A model generated the notes under the pieces. That model was not told where the DNA came from, ran no database searches, and saw only the letters and a program-made list of their open reading frames with translations. From Globomyces pollinis-pini (lineage: Eukaryota; Chytridiomycota; Chytridiomycetes; Rhizophydiales; Globomycetaceae), in assembly GCA_025399215.1 (NCBI GenBank), contig MU621322.1, forward strand, positions 1 to 26,997: a DNA stretch of 26,997 nt, written 5' to 3'. Position numbers and translations under genes: made by a program. Shown piece by piece: positions 10,896 through 23,028 of the stretch. Numbering within the stretch: the first letter of the stretch is position 1; each line of letters begins with the position of its first letter.

Positions 10896-12452
10896 ATGAT
10901 TGGATTTCAAACCGGATTCAAACGAATAATTGGACTATCAATCACTGCTGCATTCGTATCCTCTTCAACCATATATTCAGACTACTTAAGTCCAAATAGA
11001 AAACAATTATTATATGCCTATAATCATCCTGGTGTTTATGTTTGGGGTCCAAATCATCATAAACTCATTGATGCTAATAATCAACCTATTCATGCTCCAA
11101 AACTAATGCCAGTAATTTATTCATATTGACCATAGTTTTTCAATGGTATTGGTTTGAGATGGTTACAATTTGCCACCACTCATGCTGGTATATTTTTTTA
11201 GTTGTTGATGTGTAGCTGCAATAGATGCAAATGGGGATTTATTTCAATGGTCGGATTTATCAAAAAGTCAACCAATGATTACTTTAAAGGGAAAAAATTT
11301 GGTTAAAGTAGTTTGTTTGGATGAATCTGTGATTGCATTGGGTCGAAATGGTTCTCTATATCATTTATCTAGTCCTGAGCTTGGTCCAAAGGGTTGGACA
11401 TCTAATTTACATGGTATGATACATTACCCAAAAGATATGGGTTGGTTTGAAAAGGTATGTTGAATGATCTCATGGATAGGTGATTGATATTTCGGCTGGT
11501 AAAAATCATGCATTGGCAGTTTCAAATTCAAATAATGTATTTAGCTGTTCAAGTAATGAAAATGGAAATCAATTTGGACAGTTGGGTATTAAAGGTGAAT
11601 CTCAACCTGGACAATTATCACGAATTCCCTTTTTTAAGGATTTAGATATTGCAAAGGTATTTGAATTGCATGTTGTTGATTGTAGGCTGTTGCAGGTTTC
11701 AATCATTCATTGGTCGTTACCAAAGATGGTCGTATCTTTGGATTCGGTTCCAATTCTTTAGGGGTATTTTTTCCCTTGTTTGTTCACATATAGCAATTGG
11801 GTCTAGATGATTTATTAATTGGTGAAAAGATTGAATCTCCATTAGAAGTGAAAAGTGTATGGTCAATGGATGGTAAAAGTTCAAAACCAATCAATATGAA
11901 ATGTACTGATATTGCTGCTGGTGGGGATACCTCCATCTTTGTCATCAATACTTTAGATGAAAAACAATTTGAACCAATTAAATCTAGTGTTTATTCATGT
12001 GGAAGTGGACAATATGGTCAATTAGGAAATGGTGGTGTAAGTCATTTTGATTTTGATCTTAGTTTTTCCATGCTGGTATTCGTCCATCACTTTTAAAACC
12101 ATTGTCGGGATTACAAGAATATAATGAAACGCTACAAAAGTCAACTCCAATACACTTAGAATCCATTACTATTGGACCAACGCATGGTGTAGGAATCTTG
12201 AAGAACATGAATAGTGAATATGGTAAAACCACACTTTTTTGGGGTCATCAACATGCTATTTTAAGAGCTGATAAGAAAAAATCACATTGTCCTACACCTA
12301 TTGAAGGTGTACCATTAACTAGTCCTGTAGCTGATGAGACTTTTCAACTTGCACCATTACATTTGACCAAGTTTGTTAATGGATCAAGGAAAGCTGATCA
12401 AGGTATTGCCATTGGAGTATTTGATACTGCCATTTATTCCAAAGTTTATTAA
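10896..12452 (+). CDS. FMP25: Fmp25-like mitochondrial RCC1-repeat protein
   Basis: Seven exons join: 10896-11111, 11136-11187, 11216-11454, 11480-11656, 11686-11763, 11794-12036, 12063-12452, giving 464 residues with introns of 24-30 nt. The N-terminus (MIGFQTGFKRIIGLSITAAF) is basic and hydrophobic, fitting mitochondrial import and a membrane anchor. RCC1 blades follow: GVYVWGPN, GDLFQWSD, DISAGKNHALAVSNSN, VAGFNHSLVVTKDGRIFGFGSNSLGQLGLDD (across exons 5-6), DIAAGGDTSIFV and VYSCGSGQYGQLGNGG. The opening HPGVYVWGPN with GIGLRWLQFATTHAAAIDAN fits fungal Fmp25 better than generic RCC1. Yeast Fmp25 is linked to assembly of respiratory complex III, and human RCC1L to mitochondrial ribosome assembly; which applies here cannot be told. 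Each splice restores the frame, most of them within an RCC1 blade. Confidence 0.87.
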
Positions 12453-12541
12453 TATAATCAATCTATCTTCATAAAATCCTTCATCTATTGGTATTGTATA
12501 GTGTGAGTGAATTGCACCTTCAATTGATTTTCACATTTTTA

Positions 12542-13222
12542 ATGTTAAAGGTACCAAAACTAACGGGTGATGAAATTTGGAAGAGTAAAACGGAAAAGAT
12601 TGTAAATGAAATCAATAACAGAATAGGATGCAGAATTATTTGTATTAACTTATGGATCACTTGTTAGTCAATTAGTTAAAGACCTTGAAGATCCTATCCT
12701 AGTTAATAAACAATTAGATAAAATGTAATCAATAAACAATAATCGTAGGGGATATAATATTGGAATTCGACTCATTGATGATTATTTGGCAAGAACGTTC
12801 AGTTCAAAATGTATTGATTTTAAACAGACTGCTGATGAAATATCTAAAATGGGATTCAAAATTTATTTTGGTATATCACCTCAAATATCAAATTGGTCAT
12901 CAGATTTTAAAGAATTTTCGATTTATTTAGATGATAATCCATTATCAGGTAACATTTCAATCAGCAATTTAAATAAAATAGAATTTGTTGAATTACCTGA
13001 ACATCTCATTAAAGATCTATGGTATTCAAATATTTTGGTAGGTGTTTTACGTGGTGCTTTAGAAATGGTTCATATTCAAGTAGATGTCAATTTCATTCAA
13101 GTAAAAGAATAATATTGAATTGATTTTAATGATAGGATATTCTACGTGGTGATGCTACTACGGAAATACGTGTCAAACTTGTGAAATATTTGGAAGAAGA
13201 AGCTCCAGCAGCAGAAGATTAG
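12542..13222 (+). CDS. BET3: TRAPP complex subunit Bet3/TRAPPC3
   Basis: Five exons join: 12542-12601, 12627-12724, 12749-12948, 12982-13100, 13136-13222, giving 187 residues, the usual Bet3 length. Introns are 24-35 nt. The family signature is complete: EIWKSKTEKIDAELFVLTYGSLV, MGYNIGIRLIDDYLAR, FKIYFGISPQISNWS, FVELPEHLIKDLWYSNILVGVLRGALEMV and DILRGDATTEIRVKL. Bet3 is the central subunit of TRAPP, the Rab1/Ypt1 exchange factor of ER-Golgi traffic. Family members carry a palmitoylated Cys in the first helix region; here the equivalent part of the protein has no clear Cys, so that modification may be absent. The gene starts only 89 bp after the Fmp25-like stop. Confidence 0.95.
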
Positions 13223-13453
13223 TTTTTTTTTTTGAAATGAATTCCATTTTAATTGAACTATGAATGTCTTTTTTGGAATAACGTTGTTGAGATTGATTCA
13301 TTGGATTGTGCAATTAGTATGTACCAATCATATCCGAATTCCATATGCAAAAAAACTGTTGTGAATACAATACCAGCTTCACTTTGCGATTCTATTAAAG
13401 AAATTGTTCATGGTATTACAGTGTTATATTAGCTCATCTAAACTTCAATTCAT

Positions 13454-16400
13454 TCAAATGATTGCAATATCACTACTGCTTACATGACAACTTGCCATTG
13501 TCATTGCTTTCATACTACTTTGAAATCCTGCTGGTCCACAAATAAACACTTCTACAAATATTAGTCATCAAAAATAAGTATTACTGTAGAACTCTTCTAC
13601 TCGAATATCTCCACCACTAACATTGTCTTTTGTTTTTATCAATCTTTGATCAGGAATCAAATCTTTCAAAAATTCGGCATTGATCTTTCCTGGTGTTCCT
13701 CTACAATCATCAATTGTTGCTTTGGAGATGAAATTATGAACCGTTAAAAAGTCCTTGTTACGTTTCTGTAATTCTGTAATTTCACTATCCATAATAATGT
13801 CATCATTCGTTGAGTTTTGAACCAATAGGATCATTTTCTTGGGTACAGATTCCAATTTTGAATTTCGAAGTTGTAAATAGTAATCAATCATAAGAAGCAT
13901 TGGTGTTATCCCACTACCGGCTGCAATCATCAACACGTACGGATGGAAAATGGTACCTACTTTTGTTTCCAATTGAGTATTTTCATTTGAAATTGGACCT
14001 CTGGCACGTACTGCTTGACCAACTTCGAGTGTAGCTAATTTTGAAGTGAGTGCTCCATCTGGATAGATTTTGATGACCAATTCAATATATTGACGGTTGG
14101 TAGTCTTGATGGGTGTGTAATGTCGAGATGTACAAATTACTTTCTCTTCATCATTTTCTTTGATAGTTTCCCTCATCATAAGAATGATACTATCCCCTGG
14201 AAAGCAACAGACAGAATGAGTAGTATCTTCAAAGAATAATTTGTACTTGTAAACTGCTGCTGATGCGTTTGTTCCTACCACCAAAGTCTTGGATAATACT
14301 CGCAAGTTGATGAAATGTGTACTATATAAGCCTGTATCTTCCGGTTCAGGAAGAGAGGCCAGAGAAAAGAGTGCATTCATTTTTAAATCTCGGTTATGCT
14401 TACTATCGGCTTTGAGAGAGGTAGTAATGGTTGTTTTGTTGACAGTTTCTTTACTCTTGTTTTCGGCCATTTCAATCTTTTCCAATACTTGTACAACCTT
14501 GGTATTGTAGAATGATCGTTTGTCTAATACTCTTCCCAACTGCATATTACGTAGTTGCTCAATGGCCCCTTTGCTATGATAATGACCGCCAGCAGATGAT
14601 TTACTCTTACTCTTCGAAGCAGTTGTACTTAATGGACAAAGTGCTCCAGCGAATGCTACAGTTGCATCAGTTCCAATATAATCTTCAACAATCGCACTTC
14701 CTCCAGGGTGATACGCAGTAAATTCATGAACATCATAAATATAACTCCCAATGACAATCCAGGATTCTCCGTCAACCACTCTAGTATTGATTTCATTCCA
14801 ATAGAAACCTCTAGTACGTGTTTGTCGACTAGTGACTTGAGGTAGAATTCGTATTTTACGATAGTATCCCAATTCACCAAGGAAAATGAATAATAGAATC
14901 AATAATGAGAGCCATCCAATATATGCAAACACCAAACTGTCCCCGATTTTCTCAGAGTACGCCGAGGCATCTCGAACTCCAAAACCTGCCGTTATATACC
15001 CAAGAACCATAACTAAAGTACCACAACAGCGATGTGCTAATTTCAGAGTTTTCCTAGATATATATTTGTTTGGTTTCACTGCCATCACTAAGGTACCCAA
15101 CTCTGCATTAAATAACATCAGAAAGAACATAGTAATTCCCATCTTAACATGTATCATTCCTGTTTTGCTCTCCAATCCCAGTAGTAACGCAATCATGGTT
15201 AATTCACCTACAATCATTCCTTTGGCCATAATAGATTTATGAAGATTCATTGCTCCTTTATAATGAGGAAGGTAGCGGACAATAAATATTCCAATTGGAA
15301 AGGCAATACAAAACACAGCAAACATGATAGCCCCATGGAAACTGATCAAGTTGATTTCAAGTTGAAGGAGTACTTTTTTCAAATATACTCCATTACTATC
15401 AGCTTCATTGGAATTCGATGCAAATAAATCTAAGGAGATACTTCCACGTTTTGCTGGCCCATGAGGCGCTCCAAGGGAGAATTGATTGGTTCCATATGCC
15501 CACATCAAGTTCGTGGTCATGCCAGCTTTGAGACTGACAGCCTTGGATGATGATGCATAGCTTCCCATTCTCTTAAATTTCACTCCTTGTGTTGATCTAC
15601 ATTCTTCTTTCGCGTCTTTTACACTGGTAGGATCAATGGTGTATTCAGTAGATGGTACTGGTGCCACTTGATTTTCGTTTCCATAATATACACCAACACT
15701 CCAAGCCCCTGTAGTAGCGTCGGGGATGGCAATAATAAAGTCTGTATTCAACATTGTCATAGGTTTGCTATTGAACCCTATCGACATCCATCCTTTGAAA
15801 TTACCACACAATATAAACGTCACTTCTGGTGCAGCCGTTGTGCCATCTGTTTTCCATTCAAACAAATAATCACTTGTCAGTGTCAATGAATTAGCCATAG
15901 ATGACATTGATATGTCACTTTCTACAAACTTTCCATCATAAACAGTAAATGGATTTGATGGATAGTAAGAGATATTCGTATTCTTAAGCACTACAGTAGA
16001 TAGTGACCAAGATTGAATAGCAGTTCGTTCTTCAGCTGTCAATACACCATCACGTTCATACCAGAACCGATCCCCATCGCGGAAGTGGATAAATTGACGT
16101 TCAATAATTTTAGTGAATAGAGGACTGACATGGCTAGGGGAATCCGGATCATGATCTTCACATAGCCCACCTACCCAAGGATCGATATCCCACACGGAAT
16201 CATAGATGGATGCCAAACGATCTGCTACATCCTTGTTTGATGTGATCTCGTCGAAATTATCCGCAGGTAGTAATGAATTAGCCTTTCTTAATTCATTGTA
16301 AGATGGGATTGCAAAGTCTCTACCTCTCATGATATTCAAAGTTGCCAAGTCGTAAGGTTTAGCAACAAAATGTTTTCGCAAATCGTCAATCATTAAACTA

Positions 16401-17580
16401 TCTGCTTGTTGATCTCTTTGAGATACCAAACCACGGAAGATAGAATCCAAATCTCCATTAGTAGACAATATACCATCTGTATTAAAGAAATGATCTCGTA
16501 GTAATAAATGACCATCAGGAACTTGTTGTCCGTTTTCATCCAATCGAAGAATCGTACCACTGACGGCACTGTGTCCATACCGATACGCTGCACCGATAAA
16601 ATCCGTTTGGGGAGATGGGTCCACATTCTTCTTGTACCCAGTATAAGCTGGTAACGATTTTCCAATCAAGCCTGGGTAGTATTGAGAGTAAGTGATCTTT
16701 TGAATTAGCGCAATTACCCATGCTCTTGACCGTTCATAGATGTAAACGTCCGTATATGTTGAATTGCCTTTGTTCTTTTCATACAACTCTCGTGCGTATC
16801 GGTTATGTTCTCTAACAAACAAGGTGTGAATGGCTTGCAGTGCCGGATGAACATTCGCTCTCTTATCACCAGCCAAAAAGAGTTTTGTTTTCGCCGTGAC
16901 TCTGGCAGACGCCATCATTCCAAATGTAGTGGCATTTGCAATTGGCATCAACTCGGATCCAGAAACGGGATCAATGAAAGTTCTTAAAAGACCCTTTTCA
17001 AAGGTACGAAGAATATTGTTTGTCTCTTGATTGGAGCCATAGATTACAGATCCATCAATGAATCCAGTAGCAAAATTCAATGCGGATTCCTCTGAATTGT
17101 CAATCTTTGCTCGTAACGCTCGAGATACGTTATATTGAATTGAACCAGAACACTCTACATCTAAATCAACAAAATCACAGGTGTTGACCAACACTGGCAT
17201 GGTTTCTGTCGCATTTTCTAACACAACGTTAGTATCATTCCAAAAATACCTTGAGTCAGAGCAACATCATGAGCAATGAATTGACCCCAGAATGGGAGAA
17301 AGTCACTGACTGGTTCAGCATTCAAGTTTGACGGTTCAGCTCCAAAGAGAAGGTTACTGATAACTTTTGCATTTGGTCTGTTTGCTCCACTGGGACTGGA
17401 AATACCATCACCATAATCAGCGTATGAGTTGTATCGTGAATATGGGTAATTATAAGAGGCCAAGTTTGGATTATCAATATTATTTCCAACACCATCAATA
17501 CTCCTAAACCCAGTTGCAGGAGGACCGGTATCTCTTGATGCTACTAGCAGAGTGAGTGTGATTATATATAGATTAATCAT
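13454..17580 (-). CDS. Haem peroxidase-DOMON-cyt b561-cyt b5-FAD/NAD(P)H reductase fusion
   Basis: Three exons join: 17580-17250, 17217-13585, 13551-13454 (introns 32 and 33 nt), giving 1,353 residues. A signal peptide (MINLYIITLTLLVA) leads an animal-type haem peroxidase, about 60-530: distal His104 in WGQFIAHD, Arg230, LFVREHNR, proximal His326 in YRYGHSAV and LNIMRGRDFAIPSYN. Next is DOMON, about 545-715, with GWMSIGFNSKPM and HGPAKRGS. Then cytochrome b561, about 725-900: five helices and four likely haem ligands, His737, 770, 800 and 839. Then cytochrome b5 with HPGG (His947) and His991. Last is a ferredoxin/b5-reductase-like module with SRHYTPI (FAD), AAGSGITPM and CGPAGFQ (NAD(P)H). 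Five helices put peroxidase and DOMON outside and b5/reductase inside. Ala103 and Val233 replace the acids that bind haem covalently in myeloperoxidase. The last exon could also splice to 13437-13429. Confidence 0.9.
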
Positions 17581-18159
17581 TATTTTCTTCTAAAAGATTG
17601 AAAGTGTTTTCTCTGTTGTTTACGCGTTTTTTTGTGTTCCAAAAAATACTTCAATTTCGATAGATTTGCGCAAAAATAATACAAACAATACTTTGTAAAT
17701 GAAAATAATAGACCTTTGAAAATGTGATCCTTTTGGTATGGATATTAATATATTTCCATTTATAGAAATATAAAAATGGGTTGTGAAGTATACTAATATT
17801 TTAATGTTACTTTTGTAAAATAATGAGAGAGAAATGTTAGCTTTCTACATTACTTTGGTGTCTACAAATTTATATAAATTAGGCCACTCATGCAATGGTA
17901 TTTGGAAAATTAAATACAATTTTTTTGGATTCGTCCACGTAATTATGACTAAGACTTTCCTTTTTGATTGAACTCGTTCTTCATTAAACTCATTCTTCTT
18001 CATCCTCTTATTAATTTCTCCATTCCTTGTTTTTCAGTCTTTGCTTTTAGGAAAATTTTCGTTGTGTTCAGGAAATGTTACAGATTCGATTGGTAAGTTG
18101 TTACAAAAACTGTTTCGTTTTTACTTTTCAAATTCAATCCAATTGATATTCAAAGAGAA
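17581..18159. other. Divergent intergenic region, peroxidase fusion / LITAF gene
   Basis: I see no gene in these 579 bp. An inverted repeat at 17749-17772 has 8-bp arms TATATTTC/GAAATATA around an 8-bp spacer. A possible 5'-leader intron of the LITAF gene starts at a GTAAGT near 18090 and ends in AAAG near 18155. Confidence 0.4.
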
Positions 18160-18872
18160 ATGAACCAAGAATCAACCCAAAAAAGTCCAGAGCTTCCAAC
18201 TTTCCCTCCACAGTCGTTCAACCCTTCCGAGACGCTTTATCAACCTTGTTACAAGATTCAGTTCAAACTGTATTGCAATGAGAAGATTGTTTATTGGACT
18301 TACCTGTATTGCAATGAGAAGATTGCGATACAGGTTCAGACTTTGAAAGATACATTTATACGTTTCAAACTACGGCTTACAGACGCATTGGGATTCGAGG
18401 AATCTGAGGGTTCTAAGATTGCGATACAGGTTCAGACTTTGAAAGATACATTTATACGTTTCAAACTACGGCTTACAGACGCATTGGGATTCGAGGAATC
18501 TGAGGGTTCTCCATGTAGTGGAGAATTAATGGGAGATTTAATTAGATTAGCTGTGGCCAATCGGTCAAACGCTTCTAGTCCTGCAACAAACCTCCTCAGT
18601 ATGTGGGTCAATCATATCCTCCTCAACCATATCCAAAAATTATTTATGGAAAACAACCTCAAGTGGTTGTGTGTCCATTCTGTCACCAGAGAGGAACAAC
18701 TGTAACCCAGAAAGATTTAGGGTTCGCTGCATGGTTGGTTGCTGGTGGACTATGTTTTCTGGGATGTATTTGTTGCGCTCCTGTTGCATTGTGTGTCGAC
18801 TCTTTGAAAGATACCCAACATATGTGTCCAAATTGTAAAGCTATTATTGGTGAAAATAAAATGATCAAGTGA
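18160..18872 (+). CDS. LITAF-domain membrane-associated zinc protein
   Basis: The C-terminal 75 residues are a typical LITAF domain: CPFCHQRGTTVTQ, a hydrophobic hairpin (GFAAWLVAGGLCFLGCICCA), then CPNCKAIIG. The two CPxC knuckles bind one zinc and the hydrophobic part inserts in the cytosolic face of late-endosomal or plasma membranes. A short Pro/Tyr-rich run (NKPPQYVGQSYPPQPYPK) precedes it, as in LITAF/CDIP proteins. The upstream part is in another frame. One consistent model joins 18160-18552 and 18579-18872 across a 26-nt GTGGCC...CTAG intron, giving 228 residues; the donor is weak, so this join is uncertain. The upstream exon contains an exact 96-bp tandem duplication and so two identical 32-residue units, not normal for this family. 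The LITAF domain is certain; the N-terminal half is not. Confidence 0.66.
18268..18325 (+). repeat. 22-bp direct repeat, two copies 36 bp apart
   Basis: The word from CTGTATTG to AGAAGATTG occurs at 18268-18289 and 18304-18325. The 36-bp period keeps the reading frame (two LYCNEKI units). The second copy runs into the 96-bp duplication. Confidence 0.75.
18319..18510 (+). repeat. Exact 96-bp tandem duplication
   Basis: Bases 18319-18414 and 18415-18510 are identical by eye, with no mismatch. The unit is 32 codons in frame and encodes a segment starting KIAIQVQTLKDTFIRF and ending GFEESEGS. Perfect identity implies a very recent duplication, a segregating variant or an assembly error. Confidence 0.9.
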
Positions 18873-19064
18873 AGTGATCATTGATTGATTGAAAAATAAA
18901 ACATGTATTTAAACAACAGTTATGTGATTAATTGATTCACTGGTTGACTTTTCATTGTAATTGCTTAATTCTATCCAAAATGTACGCATTTGAATTCAAG
19001 TCAAATACTTTCTTGGAAAGAATTTACAACCTTGGCGGATTATCATTGGTTTATTAATTATAAA

Positions 19065-20348
19065 TCAGACATTATTGTTTTGAAAGTTATTCGATGACGC
19101 TAATTTACCCAAAATTGTTTCGATTTGTAGCAGTGTAGGTCGAGAAGAAGGTTTTGAAACTAGAATAGCTTGAATTAATGTACGGAAATGAGGACTATAG
19201 TTATCTTGGGGTGGAAAACTGATGCTACAACTAACTGCTGCAGTCATACTACCATCAAATGGAGATTGTCCATAAGCCATTGCGTATAAAGTACCTTCAA
19301 GTTAATAACATGAGTTCCTTACATCCAAGGGACCAAATGTCTGAAAAATTAGAATGACGAAGGCTTACCTGTTGCTTCCGTCACTTCACCTTCCGAAGGA
19401 GGATCAAATAATTCGGGTGGTCTAAAAGGAGCGGTTACAGTCTCTGCGCAATATTCTTGGAGAGCAATTGATTCTCTTCTGCTATTGAGTTTAACCCGTG
19501 CGACTGACACTGATCCCAAATCCATCAAGACACCTGTATTCTCATCACTAATTAAAATATTTGCAGGCTAAAGAATTATTTTTTAATGTTCAATTTACTT
19601 TCAAGTCACGATATGCCAATGGTGGATTACAGGAACTAGGATTAAGAAACAAAAAATACTGAAATGCTGCTAGCCCTCTACAAATATCAATTCCAAATGC
19701 TAAAATAATAAATATCATATATCAGTACCAGCTATTTGAGACATTGGTAATCCATGAGGACTCTTTTCAATCAAATTCTGAATCTATTTGAAAAGTCATA
19801 AATTAAATATTTCACTACTGTTCCATCTAATAAATAAAATGAGTTTTCAATCATACTTTCATAATAAGGTAAAAGTAATAAACCTTGGGATGGTTTTCCA
19901 TTTGACATTATTAATTGCGAATCGATTAATTTCAAAATATATGGACTATTGACTTGTTTATGGGCATGGATTTCTGATTTGATTAAATTGGATTGTTCCT
20001 CTAGTTGAATTTTGATTTGCTTTAGTGCGTATTGTTTTCTATCAAATTGGTCCATTACCAAGTATACGAATGAATAACCACCTACCAGATAAAACAATTC
20101 ATACAATTATACCTAGAAAATTACCTCAAAGGTTGAATACCTGAAGTTAAAATCTACACTCCATTACCTTCACCAAGTTTTTGTTTGACTACAAGCTTTC
20201 GTTGATTTAAATGCATAACTTTAGGAGAAAGTCCTTTGAAACATAGCCAGAATGATGATATTAGAGCAGCAAAAAAGTCTGAGAATTTGGTCAACATACG
20301 AGAGTGAGAAGATCGATTTGAATGGTGATCGTAATCAAACGATTGCAT
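19065..20348 (-). CDS. STK16: STK16/Env7-type Ser/Thr kinase (NAK family)
   Basis: Eight exons join: 20348-20168, 20081-19857, 19826-19816, 19783-19729, 19699-19599, 19567-19369, 19340-19323, 19294-19065, giving 339 residues. Introns are 86, 30, 32, 29, 31, 28 and 28 nt. The third exon is 11 nt and the seventh 18 nt. The domain has KLGEGGYSFVYLV, Lys in QYALKQIK, catalytic loop AYRDLKPANILI (Tyr instead of the usual His of HRD), MDLGS in place of DFG as in STK16, an activation segment with TVTAPFRPPELFD, and DIWSLGCTLYAMAYGQSPFDG. STK16 and yeast Env7 are palmitoylated kinases of Golgi or vacuole membranes; the N-terminal Cys in FWLCFKG could serve. The third exon's acceptor could also be the CAG six bases further on, losing two residues. 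Confidence 0.9.
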
Positions 20349-20914
20349 GAATGAAATAAACAAAAATCAAGACTAAACAGTTGAGTGAAACAAGTGAAAG
20401 AGCGACCAAGGCAGTTTATTGAAAGGGAGGAAAGTACTCCATGTTCACGGATAGTGGCTGATAACCACCCTAGGATGGCTACGTGTCTGACTACAATCCA
20501 ATTACATAATATTGTCTATTGGTGATAGATCAGTCAGCAATATCTTTTCCATTCTAAGTCGTTAATGGACTAGTGAATCACTATTGGTAGTCATGAATAT
20601 GATCTCAATTGGAACAGTATGAGACTATAGTAAAAGACAATCTACAGAATGAATGATTGTGTTTAAGTAATTAACCAAAAACAAATCAATCTTCAGTGAA
20701 TGAGAACCAAATACAGGCAGTTTTGACGTGATACTTTCTAAATAACCTCTAGAAAGACTTCACATGTCATCATAACTAAGAGTTCTTTCAGATTCATTGT
20801 TGCTATCGGTAATTAAATGACGGCCGTTCCCCTCTCAGATTGTATTCGGATGTGAACTTACAAGCCACTCATCATCAAATTCCAATATTTCCTTTCATCT
20901 TTCTTTTCTTATTA
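20349..20914. other. Divergent intergenic region, STK16-like kinase / THI4
   Basis: I see no gene in these 566 bp. Two small hairpins occur (GGAG/CTCC at 20426-20440 and GTGG/CCAC at 20454-20468). A 12-codon upstream ORF (ATG at 20818, TGA at 20854) lies in the presumed THI4 leader. There is no thiamine pyrophosphate riboswitch core. Confidence 0.4.
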
Positions 20915-21928
<1,014 letters not shown>

Positions 21929-22991
21929 ATTGAATTTACATTGCATTCCTTTTGATTTCAATTATTTCAAAATAAATCTAATGAATTGCAATACACATTC
22001 AATTTGTTCCCCACGTCACCCACTGTTAAATGAAACCAACTTTGATGGAATCAGTATTAAGTTAGAAAGAAAATCTTCATTGCATCAAAATTGATTTCAT
22101 TAACTTATTAGGCTAAGCATTGTAACCGTGTAGGACTTTGGACATTTTTTCCAGTCATCCATCGTAGCAGGAATACAACCAAAAGAATATTATTTATCTC
22201 AAAAGTTTCATTACTCAACCGTCTCTTATTTATCTACAAAGATCAAACAGTGTGATGAAATTGACCGTACGGTTACAACACCTTTTTCACTACCCCATTA
22301 CTACAATCATTCAACTGTAAAACAAAAACCCAACAATTGCATGCTTTTGGTCAATGAAATCCATTTTCATTAGTATTTATTCAAATCCGAAACAGTAAAT
22401 ACCGTTGTGTTGTAGAAACATGTCAATTAGGATATTTGGATTATTGGCACACGTATCAACGCTAAAAAGTGACCGTAACATTCCAATCTAATCCTAGTTT
22501 TCTCATCTTTTTCGTAACACCAATGCTCGTTACTCATGATAGTATAAACAGTTGTTGTGTTGGATAAGCTCCAGCGCGTTGCATTCAACGTTTCTAAATC
22601 TTCTGATGGTGGATTGAGTTAGCGGATTTATGATTCTAGAACAGCAATACAACTTACATTTCCTATTGAACTTTATTCAAGCGAATAATGAAATCCGATT
22701 GAAAACAATTAAATTAAACAGGCTCTTAATATAACATAAAAAAAGTAAAAGAAGGTTACAATAGAATCTACGGAATAGATTGTCCAAATCAATCATGACG
22801 TCAACTGGGGTAAATAGACAATGTTCCAAGTTCTGGACTACTGAATCAAGGATATCGAACTCTAGAGATATTCGTACCCATAATATCATAATAATAAAGC
22901 AGTAAAAGAATAGACTTGAAAAATAAAGGTTTGGTGAAATTGCGAATTTATTTAATCATCAAATTGAGAGACTGAATATGCATCAACATAT
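21929..22991. other. Gene-poor stretch between THI4 and APRT
   Basis: I see no intact gene in this 1-kb stretch. One short plus-strand frame ending near 22463 (KYRCVVETCQLGYLDYWHTY) resembles the CxxxxC part of FLYWCH/WRKY-GCM1-type transposase zinc fingers, but it is short and flanked by stops. A 40-bp repeat of the APRT 3' end lies at its right edge. Confidence 0.35.
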
Positions 22992-23028
22992 TTAATCATC
23001 AAATTGGAAAACAGAATATGCAGGTGCA
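22949..23028 (-). repeat. 40-bp tandem duplication of the APRT 3' end
   Basis: Positions 22949-22988 repeat 22989-23028 with a 40-bp period and a few mismatches. The inner copy holds the last APRT codons (AYSVFQFDD, stop). The outer copy, just past the stop, would encode AYSVSQFDD and the same stop. Confidence 0.7.

Noticed and set aside
13429..13437. Alternative last exon of the peroxidase fusion (MS, stop) after a 46-nt intron
   Set aside because: The unspliced end (ASCHVSSSDIAII) fits the final strand of b5-reductase-type domains better, though cDNA could decide otherwise.
20400..20840. Possible TPP riboswitch upstream of THI4
   Set aside because: GGCTGATA near 20456 recalls the CUGAGA box, but that box is not exact and no downstream ACCUGA element or matching helices are present.
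22677..22889. 70-codon minus-strand frame downstream of APRT
   Set aside because: Hydrophobic AT-driven sequence with no recognisable motif and no splice partner found.
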